A DNA stretch of 11,305 bases from JAOAFT01 sp035390885 (GTDB taxonomy: Bacteria > Bacteroidota > Ignavibacteria > UBA10030): contig DAOOUW010000051.1 in NCBI GenBank assembly GCA_035390885.1, forward strand, positions 1 to 11,305. The letters are read 5' to 3'. This document shows, piece after piece, positions 1 through 6,460 of this stretch. Each line of letters begins with the position of its first letter. Position 1 is the first letter of the stretch. The notes beneath the pieces were generated by a model, which searched no databases, was not told the origin of the DNA, and saw only the letters and a program-made list of their open reading frames with translations. The translations under genes were made by a program, and so were the position numbers.

Positions 1-380
1 CCAAAGAGGAGACGAAAATAATCGTAGAGTTCCGTCGTCGTTGAAACTGTCGAGCGTGGATTGCGAGATAATGTTGTCTGTTCGATGGCAATTGCGGGAC
101 TGAGTCCCTCGATACTTTCGACATCGGGCTTCTCCATACGTTCGAGGAACTGGCGCGCATACGACGATAAACTTTCAACATACCGACGCTGTCCTTCTGC
201 ATAGAGCGTATCGAACGCAAGGCTCGATTTTCCAGAACCACTCACGCCGGTAACGACAATGAATTTATTACGTGGTAGCGCGAGTGAAATATTCTTAAGG
301 TTATGGACCCTTGCACCACGAATTATAATCGGAGAGTCTATTTCCGATGTAATCTTTGAATTTTTTAAATGTGAAACCAT
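1..380 (-). CDS. uvrA: UvrA, excinuclease ABC subunit A, N-terminal part (runs off the left edge)
   Basis: The 126 visible residues are the start of UvrA, the DNA-damage-sensing ATPase of nucleotide excision repair, which works as a dimer with UvrB in the cytoplasm. Seen directly: a family-typical opening (IIIRGARVHNLKNISL), then a Walker A region with VTGVSGSGKSSLAFDTLYAE at about residues 40-60, followed by the UvrA-specific stretches RRYVESLSSYARQFLERM and IEGLSPAIAIEQ, and RNPRSTVSTTTELYDYFRLLF before the edge. The ATG at 380 gives the expected short N-terminus; a TAG lies in frame 21-24 bases upstream of it. No convincing Shine-Dalgarno sequence is visible. The gene begins 53 bases after the nitroreductase stop and may be co-transcribed with it. 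About 800 further residues would be expected to the left. Whether this is the main UvrA or a paralogue cannot be decided from the N-terminus. Confidence 0.96.
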   Translation of the reverse strand, partial: MVSHLKNSKITSEIDSPIIIRGARVHNLKNISLALPRNKFIVVTGVSGSGKSSLAFDTLYAEGQRRYVESLSSYARQFLERMEKPDVESIEGLSPAIAIEQTTLSRNPRSTVSTTTELYDYFRLLF

Positions 381-433
381 AATGATATTCAACTCGCTCA
401 ACTACAAGCGCTCTTCGCACCAAATTCTTTCAC

Positions 434-952
434 CTACAACCATTGAACGATGTCATCGAGAGGTTTTCGTTCCTTGATATTTTTAGGTTGATAATCAGAC
501 CCCGGAAAACCAAGCGGCGTCAACGCATAGACAACTTCATCGTCTGTAAGTTGAAGAGCTTCACGAACAATGGCAGGATTAAAGTTCGCTATCCAGCAGC
601 TCCCCACGCCTTCATTGGCTGCTGCAAGTACAATGTGTGTCATAGCGATTGCTAAATCTGTTTCAATCGAACAATATCCATCAGTTCCCCGAACCCACGC
701 ATTTTTCCTGTTACCGGTAACGGCAAGAACGCATGGCGCATCGTGGAACCATGTCTTATTGTAAGCCTGATGAATTTTTTCCAACGCCTCTGGAGATGTT
801 AACACCACAAATTTCCATGGCTGTTTGTTTGCTGCCGATGGAGCTAATCTGCCTGCTTCAAGAATTTTCAGGATCACATCTCTCGGAACTGGCTTTGCGG
901 GATCGTAATTACGAACACTTTCGCGACGACGAATGAGTTCACTGAATTCCAT
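434..952 (-). CDS. Nitroreductase-family FMN-dependent oxidoreductase
   Basis: A 172-residue protein of the short nitroreductase family: homodimeric, FMN-binding enzymes that use NAD(P)H to reduce nitroaromatics, quinones or other, mostly unknown, physiological substrates in the cytoplasm. Seen in the sequence: the N-terminal FMN-phosphate motif RRRESVRNYD (8-17), the PSAANKQPW flavin-contact segment (38-46), the central helix ETDLAIAMTHIVLAAANEGVGSCW (97-120), the LGFPGSDYQPK turn (147-157) and the closing ERKPLDDIV. Length is normal for this subfamily. The start is supported by a strong GAGGTGA ribosome-binding site a few bases upstream (about 960-967) and by a candidate promoter just beyond it. 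The gene is separated from the upstream PBP gene by a repeat element, so it probably has its own transcript, perhaps continuing into uvrA. The substrate cannot be read from sequence. Confidence 0.92.
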   Translation of the reverse strand: MEFSELIRRRESVRNYDPAKPVPRDVILKILEAGRLAPSAANKQPWKFVVLTSPEALEKIHQAYNKTWFHDAPCVLAVTGNRKNAWVRGTDGYCSIETDLAIAMTHIVLAAANEGVGSCWIANFNPAIVREALQLTDDEVVYALTPLGFPGSDYQPKNIKERKPLDDIVQWL

Positions 953-978
953 ATTTCATCACCTCAATAATTTTTGTG

Positions 979-1006
979 ATTATTTCTGCATGAGGGTAAA
1001 TGTCGA
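979..1006 (-). promoter_or_regulatory. Candidate sigma-70-type promoter for the nitroreductase gene
   Basis: Read on the minus strand there is TCGACA (1006-1001), a 16-base spacer, and AATAAT (984-979). Each box matches the sigma-70 consensus at five of six positions. A start about seven bases further on would give a leader of roughly 20 bases carrying the GAGGTGA ribosome-binding site. The site lies in unique sequence between the gene and repeat copy A. Bacteroidota-type sigma factors prefer other boxes, so the call depends on the lineage. Confidence 0.45.
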
Positions 1007-1041
1007 TCTTTAGCGCCAGAAAGGTTTAACGACTAATCAAT

Positions 1042-1242
1042 TTTAACCCACATAAAGCATTAGAAACTTGCAAAGGCTATTGCCTCGATACGCCTTACGG
1101 CTACTCGGCAACCGAGTTGAGGGCGGCTGAGTAGGACGACAGTCCGTATCGAAGCCGCCACTTTGATTTTCTCTTCTATCATCTATTTTGTGATTTTACT
1201 TCACCTTAAACTTTTGCTGCTATCTTTATTGCATAATCCGGG
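1042..1242 (+). repeat. Intergenic structured repeat, copy A (longest copy)
   Basis: This is the fullest of three related intergenic copies. It has three parts: a left flank (1042-1080) shared with copy B; a GC-rich core (about 1081-1160) shared with B and C; and an AT-rich tail (about 1161-1242) shared with C and ending TTTATTGCATAATC. Within the core: TCGATACG (1085-1092) pairs with CGTATCGA (1145-1152); CTACTCGGC (1101-1109) pairs with GCTGAGTAG (1126-1134, one G-T); alternatively GGCGGCT (1122-1128) pairs with AGCCGCC (1153-1159). Small hairpins GCC-TTAC-GGC and ACTCGG-CAA-CCGAGT are also present. No reading frame is conserved across copies. It fills most of the 318-base gap between the PBP stop codon and the nitroreductase promoter. 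Strand is given as the orientation in which the three copies are described. Confidence 0.85.
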
Positions 1243-1270
1243 TTTAATAAGTAAATCAATTGTGCATTGC

Positions 1271-3589
1271 TTACCAAGAAATTTTGCTATTCTTCCGAAC
1301 GTTATCCGTTGTATCTGTTTCTTGTTTCCAGTCTGGAGTTGTGTGCTTGTCGCAAAGTGAAATCGGATATTTTGCATTAAATATTTCAGTGGTCTTTTCC
1401 GGGCAATATGGTCGCGCTTTTTTCTTCGTCTCGGCGCAAATTGTATCAGTAATAACTCCAGGCGGCTGTTCGAAAAATTCCAGCGGGAGATCGATCGATG
1501 GATCGCTATACACTTTTTGCATAAATCTTCCAAAGATTGGAGCAGCGGCACGACCACCCTGTCCATCGCCGCTTTGGAATTTTATTCGCATATCATCGAA
1601 TCCAATCCATGTGCCCGCAACAAGTTGAGGCGTAAAGCCAATGAACCATGCATCTGCATAATCATTCGTTGTGCCAGTTTTACCAGCACAAGGTCCATTG
1701 AAGTAAGTTCGAACGCCGCGTGTGGCAGTTCCGCCATTGACAACTCCTTTTAGCATGTCTGTCATGATGTAGGCTGTTTCTCTACTTAAGACTTCCTTCT
1801 TTACCGGACTTGTCGTTTCGATAACGTTCCCTTCACTATCTTCGATACGAACAATTGAATAAGGAGAAACAAGTACTCCTTCATTCGCAAAAACACCATA
1901 GGCAGTCGTAATTTCCAATGGCGTAATTTCCGGAGTTCCTAAAGCAATCGACTCATAAGGAGGAATAGGAGATTCGATTCCCATCCGATGAGCATATTCA
2001 GCGACTTGTTTCGGCGGAGCAATTTCGATGACGGCTCGAACAGTAACAAGATTTACTGAAAATTTTATTGCGTCACGAAGCGTATATTTTCCACCGATCG
2101 TGCGTTCGTAGTTTTCCGGCGTCCATCGCGTTCCATCGGGCATTGGAATTGTTACAGGTTGATTTAGAATTTCATAACACGGCGGATATCCATTATCAAT
2201 TGCAACAGTGTACACAAATGGCTTAAACGCAGAACCAGGCTGGCGTCTTATTTGCGTAACGTGATTCAATCCGTACTTGAATGTTCTAAAATTTCGTCCG
2301 CCGACCATAGCAAGAACTTCGCCAGTATGCGGATCGATAACAACAAATCCGGTTTCAATTGTTTGAGTTGCACGACGCACAGAATCAATAAATACACTAT
2401 TCGACCACAGCGCTTTCCGTACACTATCCCGAGCTGTTTCCGAATGCGCCTTTTTGAACGACGGATTATCTTGAATTGCTTTCGCGATATTATCATTTAA
2501 TATATCGGTGTGGCTACTCCAATTCCATGTACTATCAAACAGTTTTTGATATCCATTGAGATGTTCCTCGATCGCTTGATTTGCATACCGTTGCATTCGA
2601 CTATCGAGCGTTGTATAGACCTGCAACCCATCACGGTAAATATCAAAACCATATTTTTCTGCTTTCTTCGAAAGTGTCTGCCGAAGCATTTCCACAAAGT
2701 GAGGCGCAATTCCTGTGCGCAATTCAGCTTCATTGAAACGAAAGTCAAGCGAATCAGCCTCTACTTTCTGAGCCATCTCGTCTGTAATTAAACCATCGCG
2801 AAGCATCGATTCCAGGACAACTTTCCGCCGCTTGAAAGCTCGCTCAGGATGATTGATAGGATTGTAGTAGCTTGGACCTTTCAGCATACCGATGAGTAAT
2901 GTATATTCAGGCATTGTCAGGTTCGAAGCAGATTTTCTGAAGTAGGTTTGCGCTGCAGCTTCAATACCATAAGCATTATATCCAAAGTAAGAAACATTCA
3001 GATAGAGCTCGAGTATTTCCTTCTTTGTAAAGTTCCGTTCGATTTGAACGGCTGTAATGAATTCACGAATCTTACGTGTAACCTTATCGAAAAGCGATTC
3101 ATTCTTTCCCTGCAATTTATAGAGGTTCCGGGAAAGTTGCTGCGTTATTGTGCTGGCTCCCGCTTGTTGAAATGTAAGAACATTGAGCGCCATTTGCCGA
3201 ACGAAGCGAGGGAGATTGACACCCCAGTGAGAATAAAAATCTTTGTCTTCCGTTGCTAGTAATGCCTGAATAAGTCCGGGAGGCACGCTATCGATGGAAA
3301 TTCTCATTCTGTTTTTATACGCCAGGAGGTCGAGCACAACGCCATCGCTGGAATATATTTTTGTTGCAAGCTCTGGGCGAGGATTTTCTAACTGCTCCAG
3401 TGTTGGAAGTCCGCTGACAATATATCTCCAATACCAAATAGCCGTTCCAATAATCAACAGGAGCAAGCAATAGATAATAATATGCTTTGTATCAAATCGC
3501 TTCTTTCTTTTTTTCATATATTTCCGACGATACTCTGGATCCGAAAAATAACGCTGCATTTCCTCTGAGCTGAATGATTTCTGTCCCAT
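1271..3589 (-). CDS. Class A penicillin-binding protein (PBP1A-like): peptidoglycan glycosyltransferase and DD-transpeptidase
   Basis: A 772-residue bifunctional cell-wall synthase that polymerises lipid II and cross-links peptidoglycan on the periplasmic face of the inner membrane. Domains in order: a basic cytoplasmic tail with KKRKKR (26-31), a single membrane anchor (about 37-54), a GT51 domain with EDKDFYSHWG (catalytic Glu114), GASTITQQL (144-152) and ERNFTKKEILELYLN (184-198), then a transpeptidase domain with SAFK (nucleophile Ser453), SVN (511-513) and KTGTTN (637-642). The C-terminal tail has cysteines at 718, 729 and 746 in a pattern seen in other class A PBPs. All catalytic residues are present. 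ATG 3589 is preceded by GGTGA at good spacing. It starts 15 bases after the lpxH stop, so the two are probably one transcript. Databases usually label this type PBP1A/mrcA; I leave the symbol blank because class A paralogues are hard to tell apart. Confidence 0.96.
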   Translation of the reverse strand: MGQKSFSSEEMQRYFSDPEYRRKYMKKRKKRFDTKHIIIYCLLLLIIGTAIWYWRYIVSGLPTLEQLENPRPELATKIYSSDGVVLDLLAYKNRMRISIDSVPPGLIQALLATEDKDFYSHWGVNLPRFVRQMALNVLTFQQAGASTITQQLSRNLYKLQGKNESLFDKVTRKIREFITAVQIERNFTKKEILELYLNVSYFGYNAYGIEAAAQTYFRKSASNLTMPEYTLLIGMLKGPSYYNPINHPERAFKRRKVVLESMLRDGLITDEMAQKVEADSLDFRFNEAELRTGIAPHFVEMLRQTLSKKAEKYGFDIYRDGLQVYTTLDSRMQRYANQAIEEHLNGYQKLFDSTWNWSSHTDILNDNIAKAIQDNPSFKKAHSETARDSVRKALWSNSVFIDSVRRATQTIETGFVVIDPHTGEVLAMVGGRNFRTFKYGLNHVTQIRRQPGSAFKPFVYTVAIDNGYPPCYEILNQPVTIPMPDGTRWTPENYERTIGGKYTLRDAIKFSVNLVTVRAVIEIAPPKQVAEYAHRMGIESPIPPYESIALGTPEITPLEITTAYGVFANEGVLVSPYSIVRIEDSEGNVIETTSPVKKEVLSRETAYIMTDMLKGVVNGGTATRGVRTYFNGPCAGKTGTTNDYADAWFIGFTPQLVAGTWIGFDDMRIKFQSGDGQGGRAAAPIFGRFMQKVYSDPSIDLPLEFFEQPPGVITDTICAETKKKARPYCPEKTTEIFNAKYPISLCDKHTTPDWKQETDTTDNVRKNSKISW

Positions 3590-3604
3590 TGTACGTTCAC
3601 CCGA

Positions 3605-4363
3605 TTATCGTAACCATTTTTTTAGAACCATTTTCTCACCGTCAAAGACGCCATATGTAGGCTTCTCCATCCACTCGCCTAAATTCACATAGATTCCATT
3701 GCCAAGTGGCGTCATTCCTGGTTGATGATTGTGTCCCATCACAACGAAATCAAATCCTTCTTTTATTTTTTCTGCTGCAAATTTTACCATTCCATCTTCT
3801 TCATACTGTCGATTCGATGTATAGTTCCGACTTTGACGCGACGACCATCGAGCAATTTTACTACTACAATCTGGATGAAGCCACGAGTAGAGAACTATAT
3901 TCACTCGATTACGAAGGATACATTTTAGAATTTTATATCCAACGTCATTTTTGATCAACCCATCGCCATGGTGGAGATAGAACCGTTTCCCTAAAATTAC
4001 TTTCTCGAATGGCTCATAATGAATTTCCATTCCAAACTCATCCCGAAAGTAATTGCCAATCCAGTAATCGTGATTGCCAGCTATAAAAAAAAGACGCACT
4101 CCATTATCCCTGAGTTCCGAAAACATTGTAAAGAGCTTATAAAAGCCTTTTGGCACAACTGTTTTGTATTCGAACCAATAATCAAATAAATCGCCAAGAA
4201 TATAAATTTCAGAGGCATGATGTTTAATAGCATTCAAAAATTTTATGAGCCGCTCTTCCTTCAACTGCTCCTCTTTTTTCGAACCAGCGCCAAGGTGGAC
4301 ATCCGAAAAGAAGAACACTTTCCGTTCTGTTTTCTCTAACAAAGCTCGCTGTTGTTTTTCCAT
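3605..4363 (-). CDS. lpxH: UDP-2,3-diacylglucosamine diphosphatase (LpxH-type metallophosphoesterase)
   Basis: A 252-residue calcineurin-like metallophosphoesterase. LpxH hydrolyses UDP-2,3-diacylglucosamine to lipid X and UMP, the fourth step of lipid A synthesis, as a peripheral enzyme at the cytoplasmic side of the inner membrane. The di-metal motifs are all visible: SDVHLG (20-25), GDLFDYWFEY (57-66), GNHDYW (96-101), HHGDG (131-135) and GHNHQPG (210-216). The region around RNRVNIVLYSWLHPD (151-165) matches the capping helices that bind the acyl chains. The length fits LpxH-like proteins, a little longer than the E. coli enzyme. The ATG at 4363 has no Shine-Dalgarno sequence; a TACAAT box ends four bases upstream. 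It heads a likely envelope operon with the PBP gene. A related phosphoesterase with a different lipid substrate cannot be excluded, but the motif set favours LpxH. Confidence 0.9.
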   Translation of the reverse strand: MEKQQRALLEKTERKVFFFSDVHLGAGSKKEEQLKEERLIKFLNAIKHHASEIYILGDLFDYWFEYKTVVPKGFYKLFTMFSELRDNGVRLFFIAGNHDYWIGNYFRDEFGMEIHYEPFEKVILGKRFYLHHGDGLIKNDVGYKILKCILRNRVNIVLYSWLHPDCSSKIARWSSRQSRNYTSNRQYEEDGMVKFAAEKIKEGFDFVVMGHNHQPGMTPLGNGIYVNLGEWMEKPTYGVFDGEKMVLKKWLR

Positions 4364-4449
4364 TGTTATTGTAAAAACCGAAAATTTTGCAGGAAAATCA
4401 AGGTAAGAGGATTCAAATGGAGACCTAAATCCTTTCTTTAGACTTTAGC

Positions 4450-4564
4450 TTTAATCCAAATAATGTATTAGAAACATGCAAAGGCTGTTGCCTCGATATT
4501 GCATTACGGCGCCTCGACAACCAATCTTCTGACAGTTGCTGAGGTGGACAATTCCGATTGCAAC
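4450..4564 (+). repeat. Intergenic structured repeat, copy B (left part and core)
   Basis: The left flank, from TTTAATCCAAATAATG at 4450 to CTCGATA at about 4498, matches copy A at about 43 of 49 positions by eye. The core is more diverged but keeps both alternative stems: CGCCTCGAC (4510-4518) with GCTGAGGTG (4538-4546), which has one mismatch and two G-T pairs, and GTTGC (4535-4539) with GCAAC (4560-4564). The AT-rich tail found in A and C is absent. The orientation is the same as in A and C. Confidence 0.8.
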
Positions 4565-4628
4565 CCACGGGTTCACACGTGAGTGAGATTGCATGTTCAC
4601 AATGCTTATCCTTAATTTATTGTTTACT

Positions 4629-4654
4629 GTTCTTTTCTCTTGAAAGAAAAGAAC
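4629..4654. repeat. Perfect 10-bp inverted repeat with 6-base loop
   Basis: GTTCTTTTCT (4629-4638), the loop CTTGAA, then AGAAAAGAAC (4645-4654) form an uninterrupted 10-bp hairpin. It is followed by CAAAAGTTCAAGACTG and then the larger palindrome, so both may belong to one element. The stem is AT-rich and has no T-tract immediately after it on either strand, so it is not a standard intrinsic terminator. Confidence 0.75.
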
Positions 4655-4670
4655 CAAAAGTTCAAGACTG

Positions 4671-4801
4671 AAGAAAAATATGGGTAAAACATCGGCTCAC
4701 TCCGCTGCACAAAATAAACTCGTCTCGCTGAAAAGCGCTCGACTCAAACAGAATTTTGTGCGGACGCTTCGTTCGCCTCGTTTTACTTCCATATTTTTCT
4801 T
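4671..4801. repeat. 131-base nested palindrome with 20-bp terminal arms (MITE-like)
   Basis: The left arm (4671-4690, AAGAAAAATATGGGTAAAAC) is the reverse complement of the right arm (4780-4801) except for two extra T bases in the right arm. Inside, GCACAAAAT (4707-4715) pairs with ATTTTGTGC (4753-4761), and the centre contains CGC-TGAAAA-GCG. Nothing inside is coding. The layout resembles a miniature inverted-repeat element or a long bidirectional hairpin. No target-site duplication stands out at the ends: AGACTG on the left, AGGTCA on the right. Confidence 0.8.
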
Positions 4802-4829
4802 AGGTCAATTTTCCTTATAGAGAAACCTT

Positions 4830-4988
4830 TTGCCTCGATACGCACTTCGTGCACCTCGGCAACCGAGTTGCTGATGGTGGCTGAGGTGGATTTCAGTAGA
4901 TATCAGAGCCACCATTTTGATTTTCTCTGCTGTCATTTATTTTACTTCACCTTAGACTTTTACTGCTATCTTTATTGCATAATCTAGG
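4830..4988 (+). repeat. Intergenic structured repeat, copy C (core and tail)
   Basis: The core starts TTGCCTCGATACG, as in copy A, and the AT-rich tail (about 4915-4988) follows copy A closely apart from an 8-base gap opposite GTGATTTT of A. Stems seen: CACCTCGGC (4852-4860) with GCTGAGGTG (4880-4888); alternatively ATGGTGGCT (4874-4882) with AGCCACCAT (4907-4915), a perfect 9 bp; and hairpins GCAC-TTC-GTGC and CTCGG-CAA-CCGAG. It ends 12 bases short of the methyltransferase stop codon, in the same placement relative to its upstream gene as copy A has to the PBP gene. Confidence 0.85.
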
Positions 4989-5000
4989 ATAAACGCTTTT

Positions 5001-6422
5001 TCAACTCTTCCTCTTTAGAAGAGCGACATTCTCAATATGATATGTATGCGGAAACATATCGACAGGCTGGAGAGTAACTAACGCGTATAGTTCGTCGCAC
5101 AACATTTTGACATCGCGCGCCTGTGTGGCTGGATTACAGCTTACGTAAACAATTTTTTCAGGAGCAAGCGCAATTATTTTTTCAACAACTTTTGGATGCA
5201 TACCGCAACGAGGCGGATCGATGACAACTGCCGTCGGCTTTGGGAATTGCGACATCCATTCCGTCTTGTTCGTAAGCATCTCCTTCAAATCGCCGCATAG
5301 GAAGGCGCAATTCGATATTTGATTTCTCTCTGCATTTTGCTCCGCATCGTGAATGGCGCTCTCGACAGATTCTATTCCCACGACATGCTCAACAAACTCG
5401 GAAAGAAAAATTCCGATCGTGCCGGTTCCACAGTATAGATCATACAGAACATCCTGCTTAGAAAAATTTCCCAATGTTTGTACAATGCCATACAAACGTT
5501 CCGCCTGCACTGTGTTCGTCTGGAAAAATGACGAGGGGGAAATAAGAAAACGATATTTCCCAATCTGCTCTTCGATGACGCCAGAACCGTAATAAACTGT
5601 TTCCCTTTCACCGGTTGCAACGTGTGCTTTTCGGGGATTTATTGTATTGACTATTGTTGTGATATTCGGAAAAGTATCGAGGAGCACCGAAACATACTCA
5701 TTCATCACTTCAGAATCTTCGTGATGGGTTACCAGATTTACCAGCGTTTGACCTGTTCGTTTCGCTTCGCGAATAACCAGAAATCGCAAATATCCTTCCT
5801 CTGTATTTGAATCATACACCGATAATTTTTTGTCTCGAGCAAATTCTCGTGTACGATTGAGTATAGCATTCGAGAGTTGTGATTGAAGATAGCATTCATC
5901 AATGTCGAGCACTTTATCATATCGTTGCGGAACATGAAGGCCAAGATAAAGAGATGAGCCATGAGCGTCGTTCATTCCTTTCCATTTCCATTGTTCCGTC
6001 GAGAAGGAATATTCCATTTTATTTCTGTAAAAAAACAACAACTCAGAACCGATAATAGGTTGAATTGGAACAACGGGAAAATTGCCGATCCGTTCAAAAG
6101 CATCGGTAACATGGAGTTGTTTGAAGCGAAGTTGTGCTTCGTACGAAACGTGCTGCCATTTACATCCTCCGCACACGCCAGAGTATTTACACAGCGGAGA
6201 CACTCGTTCTGGCGATGGCGATACAACTTCAAGAATATTCGCTTCCGCATAATTCTTTTTAACTTTCTGCACCCGAACTTTTACAACATCGCCCGGCACT
6301 CCGCCCTGCACAAACACAACAAATGAATTATGCCGAGCAATTGATTTCCCTTCAAGACCAGTGGACTCGATTGTCAGCGTAAGTTCATCATCACGGTGAA
6401 GAACAATTTCAGACTCTGCCAT
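5001..6422 (-). CDS. rlmD: 23S rRNA (uracil-C5)-methyltransferase, RlmD/RumA family
   Basis: A 473-residue SAM-dependent RNA methyltransferase that makes 5-methyluridine, in E. coli RlmD at U1939 of 23S rRNA. Seen in order: an N-terminal TRAM RNA-binding domain (about 10-68, with GLEGKSIAR and GGVPGDVVKVRV), four cysteines for a 4Fe-4S cluster (C78, C84, C87 in CKYSGVCGGCKWQH, and C177), the SAM-binding DLYCGTGTIGIFL (328-340), IDPPRCGMHP (401-410), the catalytic Cys429 in YVSCNPATQARD, and the closing HTYHIENVALL with Glu464 as general base. It is longer than E. coli RlmD (about 430) but complete. The exact target uridine (RlmD, RlmC or both, as in RlmCD) cannot be read from sequence. The ATG at 6422 has no Shine-Dalgarno sequence and lies only 38 bases beyond the terminator of the upstream gene. 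Repeat copy C abuts its 3' end. Confidence 0.94.
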   Translation of the reverse strand: MAESEIVLHRDDELTLTIESTGLEGKSIARHNSFVVFVQGGVPGDVVKVRVQKVKKNYAEANILEVVSPSPERVSPLCKYSGVCGGCKWQHVSYEAQLRFKQLHVTDAFERIGNFPVVPIQPIIGSELLFFYRNKMEYSFSTEQWKWKGMNDAHGSSLYLGLHVPQRYDKVLDIDECYLQSQLSNAILNRTREFARDKKLSVYDSNTEEGYLRFLVIREAKRTGQTLVNLVTHHEDSEVMNEYVSVLLDTFPNITTIVNTINPRKAHVATGERETVYYGSGVIEEQIGKYRFLISPSSFFQTNTVQAERLYGIVQTLGNFSKQDVLYDLYCGTGTIGIFLSEFVEHVVGIESVESAIHDAEQNAERNQISNCAFLCGDLKEMLTNKTEWMSQFPKPTAVVIDPPRCGMHPKVVEKIIALAPEKIVYVSCNPATQARDVKMLCDELYALVTLQPVDMFPHTYHIENVALLKRKS

Positions 6423-6460
6423 TTTTTACACTCTATATTTTTTGGAATTGCCTCACAAAT

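Larger units (their letters stand above)
4364..5000. other. 637-base gene-free region filled by repeat elements
   Basis: No convincing gene is present between the lpxH start and the methyltransferase stop. From left to right the region holds about 85 bases of unique AT-rich sequence upstream of lpxH, repeat copy B, a short stretch containing a direct repeat GATTGCA (4556-4562 and 4587-4593), a perfect 10-bp hairpin, a 131-base nested palindrome, and repeat copy C, which ends 12 bases before the methyltransferase stop codon. The one open frame here (4451-4657, minus) lies inside repeat sequence, has no family resemblance and is not called. Confidence 0.8.

Noticed and set aside
1081..1160. Repeat core as the intrinsic terminator of the PBP gene
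   Set aside because: On the minus strand no T-tract follows any of its stems; on the plus strand the following T-rich sequence (TTTGATTTT) is broken and no plus-strand gene precedes it.
1201..1628. Open frames on both strands overlapping the 3' end of the PBP gene
   Set aside because: They are out-of-frame readings of the PBP coding sequence and repeat copy A; the PBP frame has all the conserved motifs.
4556..4600. GGGTTCACACGTGAG resembles a tRNA T-arm, and the repeat core looks cloverleaf-like
   Set aside because: The T-loop consensus is not met, no acceptor stem or anticodon arm can be built around it, and the motif is absent from copies A and C.
4451..4657. 68-residue open frame on the minus strand within the repeat-rich gap
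   Set aside because: It lies inside repeat copy B and the adjacent hairpin, has no recognisable domain, and equivalent frames are not kept in copies A and C.
4671..4801. Insertion sequence with terminal inverted repeats
   Set aside because: Only about 90 bases lie between the arms and no transposase fragment is present, so at most it is a non-autonomous element.
1042..4988. CRISPR array
   Set aside because: Only three diverged copies at irregular, gene-sized distances; no short regular repeats with unique spacers and no cas genes.
5353..6326. Several 60-120-residue frames inside the methyltransferase gene on both strands
   Set aside because: They are shadows of the intact 473-residue rlmD frame, which carries every catalytic motif without interruption.
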